IMG/VR virus record: IMGVR_UViG_3300005618_000026
Location: 1 to 47,565 of that record
Reading direction: 5' to 3' (one strand)
Source: a virus
Length of the DNA stretch: 47,565 nucleotides
Shown here: positions 24,391 to 33,107 of the stretch, piece by piece
How the letters are laid out: each line of letters opens with the position of its first letter
Numbering within the stretch: the first letter of the stretch is position 1
Position numbers and translations under genes: made by a program
Notes under the pieces: generated by a model
Databases searched by the model: none
What the model saw: only the letters and a program-made list of their open reading frames with translations
Told to the model about the DNA's origin: nothing

Positions 24391-24398
24391 TATTTATA
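24391..24398 (-). promoter_or_regulatory. T4-type late promoter TATAAATA, near-leaderless
   Basis: Perfect TATAAATA on the minus strand; the predicted first base (24385) leaves a leader of about four bases before the ATG at 24381 and no ribosome site. Confidence 0.65.
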
Positions 24399-24451
24399 TT
24401 TTTTAGTTTGATTTATGATACAAAGTGTGTAGTTGTTAGAGTTCAATACAT

Positions 24452-25222
24452 ATGCCAAATGCAATTTTGTTTCACGGAACGACATCTCATTTTTTAGATT
24501 CTATTGAAAAGGAAGGATTAATACCATTTCCTAAAAATAGAATTTATAGTTTCCATGATGGATCAATTGATTGTTTTAGTAAAAAAAGTTTAGGTGGAGT
24601 GTATCTAACATCTAAACGCGAATCAGCAAAACATGCTGCTGATATTGCATGTGACAGAATCCAAGATGGAAATCCTATAATATTTCAAATTTCAGTTAAT
24701 TTAAATGATGTTATTGCTGATGAGGATGAAATAACCCCAGGAATAGATCAAGCATGGTATGAGACTGTCTCGTATATGAAACATAACTCAAATAATATGG
24801 GTGCTATATTAGCTGAAATACAAAATTCATCCTCAGATCATTTTAAACTTAGACATAATTTTATGAATTCACTTCATGCATTCATTGGTGAAGGTGATGA
24901 AAGAAATGATGAATTATTAGAAAATACATTTTATGGATTAATAAGATTGAAATGTGCTCATTCGCATCATATAGATAAAAAACATTTTTGTATTCAATAT
25001 CAATCACATAATAAATTTTTTAGAAATCATAATGAAGAATTTTCAACATTAGAAGATGAAGAAGATAAGTTTCAGATAATTGTTGATAAGTTAACAAAAC
25101 ATTATGTTGGATATATCAAAAGCGCATTAGATACTAATTGGTTAGGAATAACCACTTGCCGAACATTACAAACCATTCCATGGGAAACTGATAGAGATAC
25201 AAAAATAATCAAGTTTGAATAA
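24452..25222 (+). CDS. ADP-ribosyltransferase / Tpt1-like fold protein, 256 aa
   Basis: The start ILFHGTTSHFLDSIEKEGLIP is the His-Gly-Thr signature of PARP/RNA 2'-phosphotransferase-like enzymes; GGVYLTSKRESAKHAADIA is the second conserved strand-helix, and PIIFQISVNLNDV the third strand. The C-terminal 110 residues (His-rich, acidic) are not assignable. The reaction (transfer of ADP-ribose from NAD+ to protein or nucleic acid) is inferred from fold only. Unlike the 23363 gene it lacks a capsid-targeting-like start. It converges on gp46 with a 14-base overlap. Confidence 0.6.
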   Translation: MPNAILFHGTTSHFLDSIEKEGLIPFPKNRIYSFHDGSIDCFSKKSLGGVYLTSKRESAKHAADIACDRIQDGNPIIFQISVNLNDVIADEDEITPGIDQAWYETVSYMKHNSNNMGAILAEIQNSSSDHFKLRHNFMNSLHAFIGEGDERNDELLENTFYGLIRLKCAHSHHIDKKHFCIQYQSHNKFFRNHNEEFSTLEDEEDKFQIIVDKLTKHYVGYIKSALDTNWLGITTCRTLQTIPWETDRDTKIIKFE

Positions 25223-27026
25223 CTTGCTTGCATTCTTGAATTTGATCTAACTTAGTAAATCCACCCTCTTTTTTCAAGTGGACAATAGTATTAAAATTAT
25301 CCTCAGAAATTTCTTTCTTGTGAGTGATAACATATGTTGCCAGTTCAGGATCCATTGTCTTAAAGTCTGATTTCAAGAATGTCATCAATGAGTAGATGCC
25401 ATCTGAGCACATAGAGCTATCACAAACTTCATCCAAGAACAAAATATTGCAATCAACACTACTTTGTGACTTAGCAATAGAAATGATGCTAAACATAAAG
25501 GCTAAATCAATTCTCTTCTGTTCTCCACTTGAAAAGTTGCTGTAACCAAATTCTTCGCCACGTTTGGTTTTGAAAACTTCTTCAAGATCATGATTAAATG
25601 AAATTTTGTAATTAGCACCAAAATGAGAAAGATATTCATTCATCTTTTTATTGATGACCGGAATTATTTTTTTAATAACCCAAGTCTTAATGCCATTATC
25701 GCCAAATACATCTTTTAAGAAATCATTATATTTTAAAGAATTTTCAGAAGCTGCTACCTCAGCAATTTTTTCATCAAGAATTACCTTAGCTTTATCAATC
25801 ATTTCTTGTGTGATTGTCTGTTTGAATGATGCTGTTTTTACATTTTCTTTGTTAAAAGAGTCGTTTAAAGATTCCAATCTTTCTTCTAAACGAGACAAGT
25901 CTTTTTTAAACTCTCTTTGAAGGCTAATAGTGTTACTTATTTTATTAAGTTTTTCTTGAACTTCTTTTTGTTTCTCTTTAAAACCGAGAATCTTCTGAGC
26001 GATTTCTTTATTTTGTGTAAGTAATTCTTCTTTTCTTGCTTCCAGATCAGATAAATGCTTTTTTGCATGATCGCCATCGGTTGGACTATTGCATGAAGGG
26101 CATATTGGATTATCAAGAAGAGTGCGAATCTTTTGAGGAATTGACTGTACTTCAGTTTGACCTAAATCAAATTTAGCTTTATATTTTGCAATAGCTTCTA
26201 ATATTTTATCTTTCATTTCTTCAAGCTTTGCGTGCTTTTCAGAATAATCAATATCACATATTTGTTCAGCTTTCTCTTCAATAGCTTTTTTTGTTGTTTC
26301 TATTTGTTTAAGGATTGATGCTTTCGCAGCTTCGTGATCAATGTGCCACTTCTTGATCATATCAGCATATGACTCAAACATAGAAACTTGCTGATTGTAG
26401 TTTTCTCTTATTAACTTCAATTCAGCAGATGAAATCTTTAATAGACTTCTACTTTCATTGTAATCCTTACGAGAAATATCTAACATCTTGCCATATATGC
26501 ATAAATTGTTGATGTCTTCAAATAATGACCGCTTTGATGCAATAGGCATTTTAAAGAATGGAATACTATAATTAATATTAACCGCAATTATGTATTTAAA
26601 TGTAGTAAATGAAATACCAATCAAATTTTGAATAACTTGTTGATCTTCACGTTTACTTGAACGTTCTTCATCTTGATGATCTTTTTTCTTTGCTACTGAA
26701 AGATCAATTAATCTGACATAACCAGGTTTCAATCCTCGTTCAATAGCATAATCTTTGTTATTAATTGAGAATGTTAGTCTAACTTCACATTCATGTTCAT
26801 TAACTGAATTGACTATCTTATCATTATTTAATTCTCGTAGAGTCTTCCCATATAATGCCCAAACAATAGCCTCACAAATAGTAGATTTTCCTACACCATT
26901 TGATGTGGTTTGGCCAATAACCTTACCCATAATGGCGTGTAGACCAGTCGTAAAGTTTAAAATAAATGGAACATTGCCAACTGATAAGAAATTTTTAATC
27001 TCTATTGATTTGAAGTATATTTTCAT
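25209..27026 (-). CDS. gp46: recombination nuclease subunit gp46 (SbcC/Rad50 family)
   Basis: An SMC-like ATPase of 605 residues: N-terminal Walker A region (residues 34-49, ending NGVGKST), Q-loop region, two long coiled-coil arms, a zinc hook CPSC near the middle, then the signature FSSGEQKRIDLAF and Walker B ILFLDEVCDSS. With gp47 it resects DNA ends to make the single strands used by UvsX. It overlaps the gp47 stop by one base, so the two are made together. Confidence 0.95.
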   Translation of the reverse strand: MKIYFKSIEIKNFLSVGNVPFILNFTTGLHAIMGKVIGQTTSNGVGKSTICEAIVWALYGKTLRELNNDKIVNSVNEHECEVRLTFSINNKDYAIERGLKPGYVRLIDLSVAKKKDHQDEERSSKREDQQVIQNLIGISFTTFKYIIAVNINYSIPFFKMPIASKRSLFEDINNLCIYGKMLDISRKDYNESRSLLKISSAELKLIRENYNQQVSMFESYADMIKKWHIDHEAAKASILKQIETTKKAIEEKAEQICDIDYSEKHAKLEEMKDKILEAIAKYKAKFDLGQTEVQSIPQKIRTLLDNPICPSCNSPTDGDHAKKHLSDLEARKEELLTQNKEIAQKILGFKEKQKEVQEKLNKISNTISLQREFKKDLSRLEERLESLNDSFNKENVKTASFKQTITQEMIDKAKVILDEKIAEVAASENSLKYNDFLKDVFGDNGIKTWVIKKIIPVINKKMNEYLSHFGANYKISFNHDLEEVFKTKRGEEFGYSNFSSGEQKRIDLAFMFSIISIAKSQSSVDCNILFLDEVCDSSMCSDGIYSLMTFLKSDFKTMDPELATYVITHKKEISEDNFNTIVHLKKEGGFTKLDQIQECKQVIQT

Positions 27027-28111
27027 TAATTTTTTAGGGATCTTAAATAAATTTGGTTAGCATATTTTATCAGTTCAGTCTTATCAAGTCCATCAGGAAT
27101 ATTGATTTGATCAAGAAAAGAATTTATAAACATCTGTGGATCAAAATTATGATCAGTTGTTGCAGCTTCTAGGTCTGAAGTATCTAAAGATTCAACTGTC
27201 TCATCAAGTATTTCTAAACGACGTGTACCTATAGTATCTATTACATCTAACGCTTCAATTCTTTGTGTAGCATCAGGCGTTTCATCAAACACTAATTTGA
27301 CATAATTATCCTTAGCTTTCTGCAAAAGAGACATGTCTTTATTAACTGCTGACCATTTTAAAAGAACGTGCTTAGAACAGTTCTCTGATTGAATAAATTC
27401 CATACTATTTGTTTCAGTATCCCAAATAGTTACACCTTTATCATCACCCCAATCGTTCCAAGTAATTTCATATGGACATCCAAGGTATTGAATCTTATCA
27501 AATGCTCTACGTAAATGGAAGTGTCCACTAAAAGTTTGATCAAATGAATTGAATGCAGTCTGATCTAAACCCTTCTCTTCAACAACTCCATTGACAATTT
27601 CAAATCCATTGATTTCAAAGTGTCCAAGACATAGGTTAGCAGTCTTTTTACCGGTTGTTTCAAAATCATTTACTATTTTATTAAAGCTTTTCCAGCTTCT
27701 ACTTTCTTCAACAAGCCAAGGTACTGCCAAAACTTTATAACCTTTGAAATTATATCCTTTTATTTGTGTAATTGTTTCAACGCGATCATCAAATTTCTTA
27801 AACACATTGATAGATGCGACTTCGGTAGTTGTTTTAAAATAAATGTCATGATTGCCAGCTAAAATCTTTATTTCAAGCGTTGGCTTTGAATCAAGAAGGG
27901 CTTGCATAATATCAATTGCAATGCTTTTGACTAACACGCTTACCAATGTTCTTGAATCAAATAAGTCACCAAGAATCCAGACAATATCAATGTCTTTTTC
28001 TTGAATTATTTTTACTACTTGATTTTTGAAAAAATCTCTCGTCTGATACAAGAAATCTTCATTATTATTTTTTACACCTAGATGTATATCGCTTACTAGT
28101 AGAAATTTCAT
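27026..28111 (-). CDS. gp47: recombination nuclease subunit gp47 (SbcD/Mre11 family)
   Basis: Calcineurin-like phosphoesterase motifs: SDIHLG (Asp8, His10), LGDLFD, GNHD (metal and catalytic His) and GHFHLRR. The 361 residues are close to T4 gp47 (339). It is the nuclease half of the gp46-gp47 complex. It lies directly between gp55 and gp46 on the minus strand. Confidence 0.95.
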   Translation of the reverse strand: MKFLLVSDIHLGVKNNNEDFLYQTRDFFKNQVVKIIQEKDIDIVWILGDLFDSRTLVSVLVKSIAIDIMQALLDSKPTLEIKILAGNHDIYFKTTTEVASINVFKKFDDRVETITQIKGYNFKGYKVLAVPWLVEESRSWKSFNKIVNDFETTGKKTANLCLGHFEINGFEIVNGVVEEKGLDQTAFNSFDQTFSGHFHLRRAFDKIQYLGCPYEITWNDWGDDKGVTIWDTETNSMEFIQSENCSKHVLLKWSAVNKDMSLLQKAKDNYVKLVFDETPDATQRIEALDVIDTIGTRRLEILDETVESLDTSDLEAATTDHNFDPQMFINSFLDQINIPDGLDKTELIKYANQIYLRSLKN

Positions 28112-28119
28112 TTAACCAC

Positions 28120-28590
28120 TTATGGTAACAAGTGATCTTCTCTTTTCAACCAATTTTTCTCATGATAGTACTTTTCAACGTATGCCTTCTTCATTTCAGC
28201 GTGCTTCTTTTCTTTCTTAATGACTTGAATGAAAGCGTTTTTTACGATTTGGGTGCAATATGCGAAAGCATTATCAGATTTTTCAGGTTTAAAAGATTTA
28301 CTGTATTTTAATAGGAACAAAATAGCTCTACTTTTCATTTCTTCAAGATAACTATATGAAGAAAAGTTTTTCTTTGTCGCATAATTTTCAACTAGGTCCA
28401 TAAAGATTTCACCAAGACGATCAGTTGCGATACCTTTATCTTTACCATTTTTCTTCTCTGATTCAATATATTTGAGAAGTTCCTCTTTAAGCTCCTTATT
28501 ATTAACGCGCTGACGCTTAACAATTTTCATCTTGCCTTTGCCACGCATACGATTTTTTTCTTCTGGTTTTGTAGCTTTGATGTCTGTCAT
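28120..28590 (-). CDS. gp55: late transcription sigma factor gp55
   Basis: A 156-residue sigma region 2 protein: FSSYSYLEEMKSRAILFLLKYSKSFKPEKSDNAFAYCTQIVKNAFIQVIKKEKK matches T4 gp55 (FNFSGY..W..EM..DG.., [23 protein letters not shown]). No region 4 is present, as in T4. The C-terminus (REDHLLP) may be the hydrophobic tail that binds the sliding clamp. It explains the TATAAATA words across the window. A TATAAATA on its own strand lies 50 bases upstream. Confidence 0.92.
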   Translation of the reverse strand: MTDIKATKPEEKNRMRGKGKMKIVKRQRVNNKELKEELLKYIESEKKNGKDKGIATDRLGEIFMDLVENYATKKNFSSYSYLEEMKSRAILFLLKYSKSFKPEKSDNAFAYCTQIVKNAFIQVIKKEKKHAEMKKAYVEKYYHEKNWLKREDHLLP

Positions 28591-28638
28591 TTGTTCCCTA
28601 ATTAAAATTTGTCTTAAATTATTATAATAAAAAAGACT

Positions 28639-28646
28639 TATTTATA
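28639..28646 (-). promoter_or_regulatory. late promoter word TATAAATA upstream of gp55
   Basis: Perfect TATAAATA on the minus strand with a predicted 42-base leader to the gp55 ATG. If used, gp55 would sustain its own synthesis and that of gp47 and gp46. The intervening palindrome TTATTATAATAA (28619-28630) also offers a TATAAT. Confidence 0.55.
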
Positions 28647-28663
28647 ACGGAATAGGAACTCCA

Positions 28664-29692
28664 ATGGCTGAATCAAAGAAACTGCTTAACTTTCCCTCAG
28701 ATAAGAATGGGTGTGGTTTCTATCGCACAATTATCCCTTTGGGATATTTGAGTGCAAAACTTGAATGGGATACAACATTTATGTATCAATTCGTTTTTGA
28801 TTTAAATCTTGTTCGCATGTCAGATTGGATCAGATTTCAACGTCAATGTACTGATAATCAAATGCGTTGTATTTGGGAATACCGTAATTGTATTGATAAG
28901 ACAGGTGGAAAATCTAGATTAGCATATGAATTAGATGACTTGGTACATGGAATTGAACCGCATAACGTTTTAGCTTACCAATTCTATACACCAAAACGTA
29001 GAGAAAATGTTGTCAACATCATGAAAATGTCTAATGTTGTAACCTTTTCAACTCCATTTTTGAAGGATTTTTATCAACAAAATTTTGGTATTAATCATTC
29101 AGTTGTAATTCCAAACTTTTTGCCAAAGTTCTTATGGAATCCTACATTTACTGATAAATCAGTGGGTGGTAAAAAGCCAACTGTAGTTTGGGCTGGATCC
29201 GCATCGCATTGTGGTCCTGGTGGCGACTTAGAATTCATGATTCCTATGATTGAAGCAACCGTTGATGAATTTGATTGGCTGTTTATTGGCGTTGTACCTG
29301 AAAAGTTGAAAGGTAAAGTTCGCTTTATGCCATGGGTCAACTTTTGGGAATATCCAAGCATGATGCAAACCGTTCGTGCTGACTGCGCTATTGCTCCAAT
29401 TACAGACACAATTTTTAATATGGCTAAGAGTGATCTTAAATATAAAGAATTCGCTGCAATGAATATTCCTATCATTTGTTCAAGTATTGGAAATGGTAAA
29501 GGTCCATATGATTTGGCAAATGCTCCTTTGCTTGTTCAAAATGATCCTGATGCGTTTTATACAAAAATCAAGGAAGTAACTGAAAATGCTGCTCTTAAAG
29601 CAGATGTTTTAGCAAAACAGAGAGCGTACGTTGAACAAAATTGGTTTGAGAATCAATCCTCAATTGACTTATATGATCAAACTTATCGTTGA
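28664..29692 (+). CDS. GT-B glycosyltransferase, 342 aa
   Basis: The C-terminal half has the GT-B donor domain pattern: PTVVWAGSASHCGPGGDLEFM, FDWLFIGVVPEKLKGKVRF, ADCAIAPITDTIFNMAKSDLKYKEFAAMNIPIICS and a closing helix. The N-terminal half has SDKNGCGFYRTIIPLGYLSA, typical of family 4-like phage enzymes, and SRLAYELDDLVHG. No membrane segment. The donor and acceptor are unknown. It starts the accessory plus-strand block, has an SD (TAGGAA) and is followed by a terminator. Confidence 0.82.
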   Translation: MAESKKLLNFPSDKNGCGFYRTIIPLGYLSAKLEWDTTFMYQFVFDLNLVRMSDWIRFQRQCTDNQMRCIWEYRNCIDKTGGKSRLAYELDDLVHGIEPHNVLAYQFYTPKRRENVVNIMKMSNVVTFSTPFLKDFYQQNFGINHSVVIPNFLPKFLWNPTFTDKSVGGKKPTVVWAGSASHCGPGGDLEFMIPMIEATVDEFDWLFIGVVPEKLKGKVRFMPWVNFWEYPSMMQTVRADCAIAPITDTIFNMAKSDLKYKEFAAMNIPIICSSIGNGKGPYDLANAPLLVQNDPDAFYTKIKEVTENAALKADVLAKQRAYVEQNWFENQSSIDLYDQTYR

Positions 29693-29718
29693 TTGATCTA
29701 AAAATCCAACTACAATTG

Positions 29719-29748
29719 AATCCAACTTTACAATAGGTTGGGTTTTTT
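29719..29748 (+). terminator. Rho-independent terminator-like stem with T run
   Basis: AATCCAAC (29719-29726) pairs with GTTGGGTT (29737-29744) and is followed by TTTT. A second identical AATCCAAC at 29703-29710 can pair with the same right arm. The next gene starts 3 bases after the T run, so this may control entry into the downstream cluster. Confidence 0.6.
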
Positions 29749-29751
29749 GTT

Positions 29752-31137
29752 ATGCGTATTGGTTTTTTAATATCTGATCAACATTTTGGCGTTTGTGGTG
29801 GTATAGGTCAATTCGCTAAGAGTTTTTGTGAAATGGCTATTCGCCAAGGTTGGGTTGTTGATTTTATTGTTGATAAACCAATTAGAAAACGTGAAGGTTC
29901 ATTAGAAGATACTTTTGAAGCACATCAATTTTTTTATCCAACCAAGCCATTGTCATATGGGACTCACGCAAGCTATTTCCAGTTTGGTGATTCAATAAAT
30001 CAAGAAAAAATCATAAATTTCAGAGATTCGGCAGTAAATGCATTGACTCATAATATTTACAATGTCTTTGTTGTAAATACTCCTGAAGGATTACCAGCAT
30101 TACATACCCTTTGGGTACATAAACATGTTCCTATTGTATATTACACTCATATTGAAAATATGGTGTTCTTTGATAGTGATCGTAACGACACATTTCTTGA
30201 TTCATTTAATCAACAAGTAACCAATTGGTTTACATTGGAGGGTGTTACTGTTGGTACACAGACTGAACAAAATAGAAAAAACATTCTAGCAAAATATCCA
30301 AAAGCACGCGTGTTATCTTTGCCAATGTTTGTTCCTGAACAAGAGCTTTTGAAAAATAAAGAAACAAAACGTGAAGGTGTGTTATTCATCGGTAGACACG
30401 AACAAAGAAAAAATCCAACATTATTCATAAAAACATTAGTTGATATTAAGAAAAAATATGGTGTTGAATTACTTGCTAAAGTAATGACACGAGGAACGCA
30501 TAAAGAAAAGTGGGAAGAAGCATTTGCTGAAGCAGGACTTAAAAACTATATATTGAAATTTGATATTATTGGTAAAGAAAAAGTTGATTTCATTCAAAGC
30601 GCAAAGGTAGCATTCCATCCTTCATTAAGAGAAAGTTTCGGATTTAGTGCCTTTGAAACTCTGCATTCATGCCGAACTATATTGATTGAAGAGTTTGCTT
30701 GGTGGGAAAATTTTAAAGATTGGCCTAACTTGACTGTTTCTACCAAAGAAAAGGTAGTAGATGATGTTTTTACTCTTTATAATTTAGATGCATATGATGC
30801 AGAAGAAATTAACAAATATTCAAAAAAAGTATATGACAATACACGATTGGAATGGGGTATGTTTTTTGAAGGTATTTTCATGCAAGAAATACTCAATGAA
30901 TCAGCAAACACATATATGGGAAGAAAAAATCAATTAACTGAATTGATGGATAATAACGATCAAATTAAAGTTTCGGAATATTATGCAAATGGATTCCGAC
31001 AAGATTTATTTGATAAGCTCATGCAGACAAGCAAGAAAAAATATAAGATATTCAATAAAAAAGGATATACTATATTATCAAATAAAGACGCGATACGGTA
31101 TGAAAATAATAATTCAATAACAGATTTGTTTTCTTAA
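29752..31137 (+). CDS. GT-B glycosyltransferase (family 4-like), 461 aa
   Basis: N-terminal GT-B domain: RIGFLISDQHFGVCGGIGQFAKSF with the glycine loop, and VPIVYYTHIEN. C-terminal domain: EGVLFIGRHEQRKNPTLFIKTL, AKVAFHPSLRESFGFSAFETL, where ESFGFSAFE matches the E-x7-E donor-binding motif of family 4. About 100 extra residues follow. It begins the run of genes leading into folE and dpdA, so its acceptor may be modified DNA, but a capsid or surface sugar is equally possible. Confidence 0.85.
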   Translation: MRIGFLISDQHFGVCGGIGQFAKSFCEMAIRQGWVVDFIVDKPIRKREGSLEDTFEAHQFFYPTKPLSYGTHASYFQFGDSINQEKIINFRDSAVNALTHNIYNVFVVNTPEGLPALHTLWVHKHVPIVYYTHIENMVFFDSDRNDTFLDSFNQQVTNWFTLEGVTVGTQTEQNRKNILAKYPKARVLSLPMFVPEQELLKNKETKREGVLFIGRHEQRKNPTLFIKTLVDIKKKYGVELLAKVMTRGTHKEKWEEAFAEAGLKNYILKFDIIGKEKVDFIQSAKVAFHPSLRESFGFSAFETLHSCRTILIEEFAWWENFKDWPNLTVSTKEKVVDDVFTLYNLDAYDAEEINKYSKKVYDNTRLEWGMFFEGIFMQEILNESANTYMGRKNQLTELMDNNDQIKVSEYYANGFRQDLFDKLMQTSKKKYKIFNKKGYTILSNKDAIRYENNNSITDLFS

Positions 31138-31177
31138 TTCTTGACGTGGAATTACAACAATTTAGAATGGATAACAT

Positions 31178-31801
31178 ATGACGAAAATTAAAGCAAATGG
31201 TAATCAGCCTCTTACTGAAAAAGAATTGGCCAAAAAACAAAAGAAAATGGAAAAGGTCTTTCAAGACTTCTTTAAAGTTCTTGATTTTGATACAGAAAAT
31301 GATCCTAATATTAAAGAGTCTTCACAACGCATGGCAAAAATGTGGGTTAGAGAACTCCTTGAAGGTAATTTCTCCGAAGAACCAAAAATAACTACTTTTC
31401 CAAATCAACAAAACACAGACCAAATGATTATTTCTGGTCCTATCAAGGTTGATTCTGTATGTAGCCACCATGGAATTACAATTGCCGGTTCATGCTATAT
31501 CGCATACATTCCAGGTGACGAAGTTATTGGAATTTCAAAATTCTCAAGAATAGTTCGTTTCTTTAGTCGTCGTATGCAAATTCAAGAAGAAATGACACAA
31601 CAAATTTCTGATTACATACAAAACTTGATGAAGCCTAAGGGAATTATAGTGTTCATGAAGTGTCGTCACTTTTGCGAAATTGCCCGTGGTGTTAGAGAAG
31701 AAAATATCTGGATGACTACTTCATCCGTACAAGGTGTTTTTAAAGAAAACGCATCAGCAAGACAGGAATTCTTTAACTTGATTAATGTAGGTAACAAGTA
31801 A
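31178..31801 (+). CDS. folE: GTP cyclohydrolase I
   Basis: Zinc and active-site motifs of FolE: VDSVCSHHGITIAG (Cys95, His97/98), YIPGDEVIGISKFSRIVRFFSRRMQIQEEMT, and CRHFCEIARGV (Cys166). The 207-residue length is typical. It turns GTP into dihydroneopterin triphosphate, the first step towards folate and 7-deazaguanines. In phages it usually marks queuosine-type DNA modification. Start chosen at the ATG after GGATAAC. It ends 4 bases before the dpdA-like gene. Confidence 0.95.
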   Translation: MTKIKANGNQPLTEKELAKKQKKMEKVFQDFFKVLDFDTENDPNIKESSQRMAKMWVRELLEGNFSEEPKITTFPNQQNTDQMIISGPIKVDSVCSHHGITIAGSCYIAYIPGDEVIGISKFSRIVRFFSRRMQIQEEMTQQISDYIQNLMKPKGIIVFMKCRHFCEIARGVREENIWMTTSSVQGVFKENASARQEFFNLINVGNK

Positions 31802-31805
31802 TACA

Positions 31806-33107
31806 ATGGAATACCAATCAGATTTCATTTTTTTCCCTGCCATTTCAATTGCGACACATACGCAAATCATGAAGGCAGATTTCAAAGTTAAGGGTAAATC
31901 TCCAAGATTTTACTTAAATAGTCTTACAGATGATAAGAAGCTATTTAATCATCCTTATATTTTGACATCAGCAGCGCACAACTTCAAGAATATAAATTTC
32001 ATGAAGGATATTGGTGTTAATGATGTGAATAAAGATGTAAATCTGATTTTTGGTGACTCGGGTGGATTCCAAATCAAGACTGGAGTAATCAAAGATACAC
32101 CAGAAATAAAGGATAAACTTTATACATGGATGGAAAACAATGTAACAATGGCACCAATCATTGATCATCCACCTACATATAATGGAGATAAAGTATCAGA
32201 AAAAGATTTTGATGAATATTTGAATAAAACAAAAGAAAATATTGAATATCTTCAAAAGCGTCCAACAAAAAACAAGATTAATTGGTTGAATGTTACCCAG
32301 GGCGTTCTTTATGAAGACCGTAAGAAGTGGTACGATGCTGTAAAGGACTATAACTTAGATGGTTGGGCTATGGGATCTTTAAGAAAAGATGCCAGAGTAA
32401 TTCTAAATGCATTTGCTGTGTTCTTAGAAGGTGGTGAACTGGAAAAGAAAGATAGATGTAAACACATTCACTTCTTTGGTATCACTGCAACCAAATACAT
32501 GCCATTGATGATTTACATCAAGCATAAAATGCATCAAGCTGGATACAAAATTAACGTATCAATGGATAGTTCCTACGCAACACAAAATGGTGGTTGGGGA
32601 AAATTCCTATTCTCGCATAACGATTTTGAAGCCATAAATTCAATTGATAATAAAGAGTCATATTTGAGTTCAGAAAAATCAAAAGGATTCCTATCTTACC
32701 ATTTGAGTAACAGACTTATTGGAAAGGTTAATGGTGATGTAAATCTTCCATGCTATTGCCCTGTATGTACTGGTATTAAACTAAAAGATATTTTAAATGA
32801 CAATGCGTTAAAAACTGTTGGTGAGTCGTATTACTATAATGTTGTTCAATCACATAACGTGTTCGTTTTAAAAGAATATGTGAATAGTCTTCAAAATATT
32901 ATTTACACAAATTCATATGACCTGTACAGTAGCGCATTTAGAAGTTATGATGTATATTTGTTCAAATTAATTGATAAAATGTTTGATAATCCAAAACAAG
33001 CAAGTTATTTAATTGCAAGTGAAGGTGAAAGACTTTCAGATAGAGAAGAACAAGATAAAGCCCAAGAAAAAGAGGGTGAAGATATGAAAAATGAGTTCTT
33101 TGAATGA
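31806..33107 (+). CDS. dpdA: DpdA-like 7-deazaguanine DNA (or tRNA) transglycosylase
   Basis: A TGT-superfamily protein of 433 residues. Asp84 in FGDSGGFQ is the general base, Asp254 in VSMDSSYA the nucleophile, and Cys316, Cys318, Cys321 with His350 form the zinc site CxCxxC...H. The overall sequence is of the DpdA kind (an ITSAAHNF-like ILTSAAHNF start and TQGVLYEDRKKW middle) rather than bacterial Tgt. DpdA swaps guanine in DNA for a 7-deazaguanine base, guarding the phage from restriction. It sits between folE and a zinc dehydrogenase, which overlaps it by 4 bases. A tRNA substrate cannot be fully excluded. Confidence 0.85.
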   Translation: MEYQSDFIFFPAISIATHTQIMKADFKVKGKSPRFYLNSLTDDKKLFNHPYILTSAAHNFKNINFMKDIGVNDVNKDVNLIFGDSGGFQIKTGVIKDTPEIKDKLYTWMENNVTMAPIIDHPPTYNGDKVSEKDFDEYLNKTKENIEYLQKRPTKNKINWLNVTQGVLYEDRKKWYDAVKDYNLDGWAMGSLRKDARVILNAFAVFLEGGELEKKDRCKHIHFFGITATKYMPLMIYIKHKMHQAGYKINVSMDSSYATQNGGWGKFLFSHNDFEAINSIDNKESYLSSEKSKGFLSYHLSNRLIGKVNGDVNLPCYCPVCTGIKLKDILNDNALKTVGESYYYNVVQSHNVFVLKEYVNSLQNIIYTNSYDLYSSAFRSYDVYLFKLIDKMFDNPKQASYLIASEGERLSDREEQDKAQEKEGEDMKNEFFE

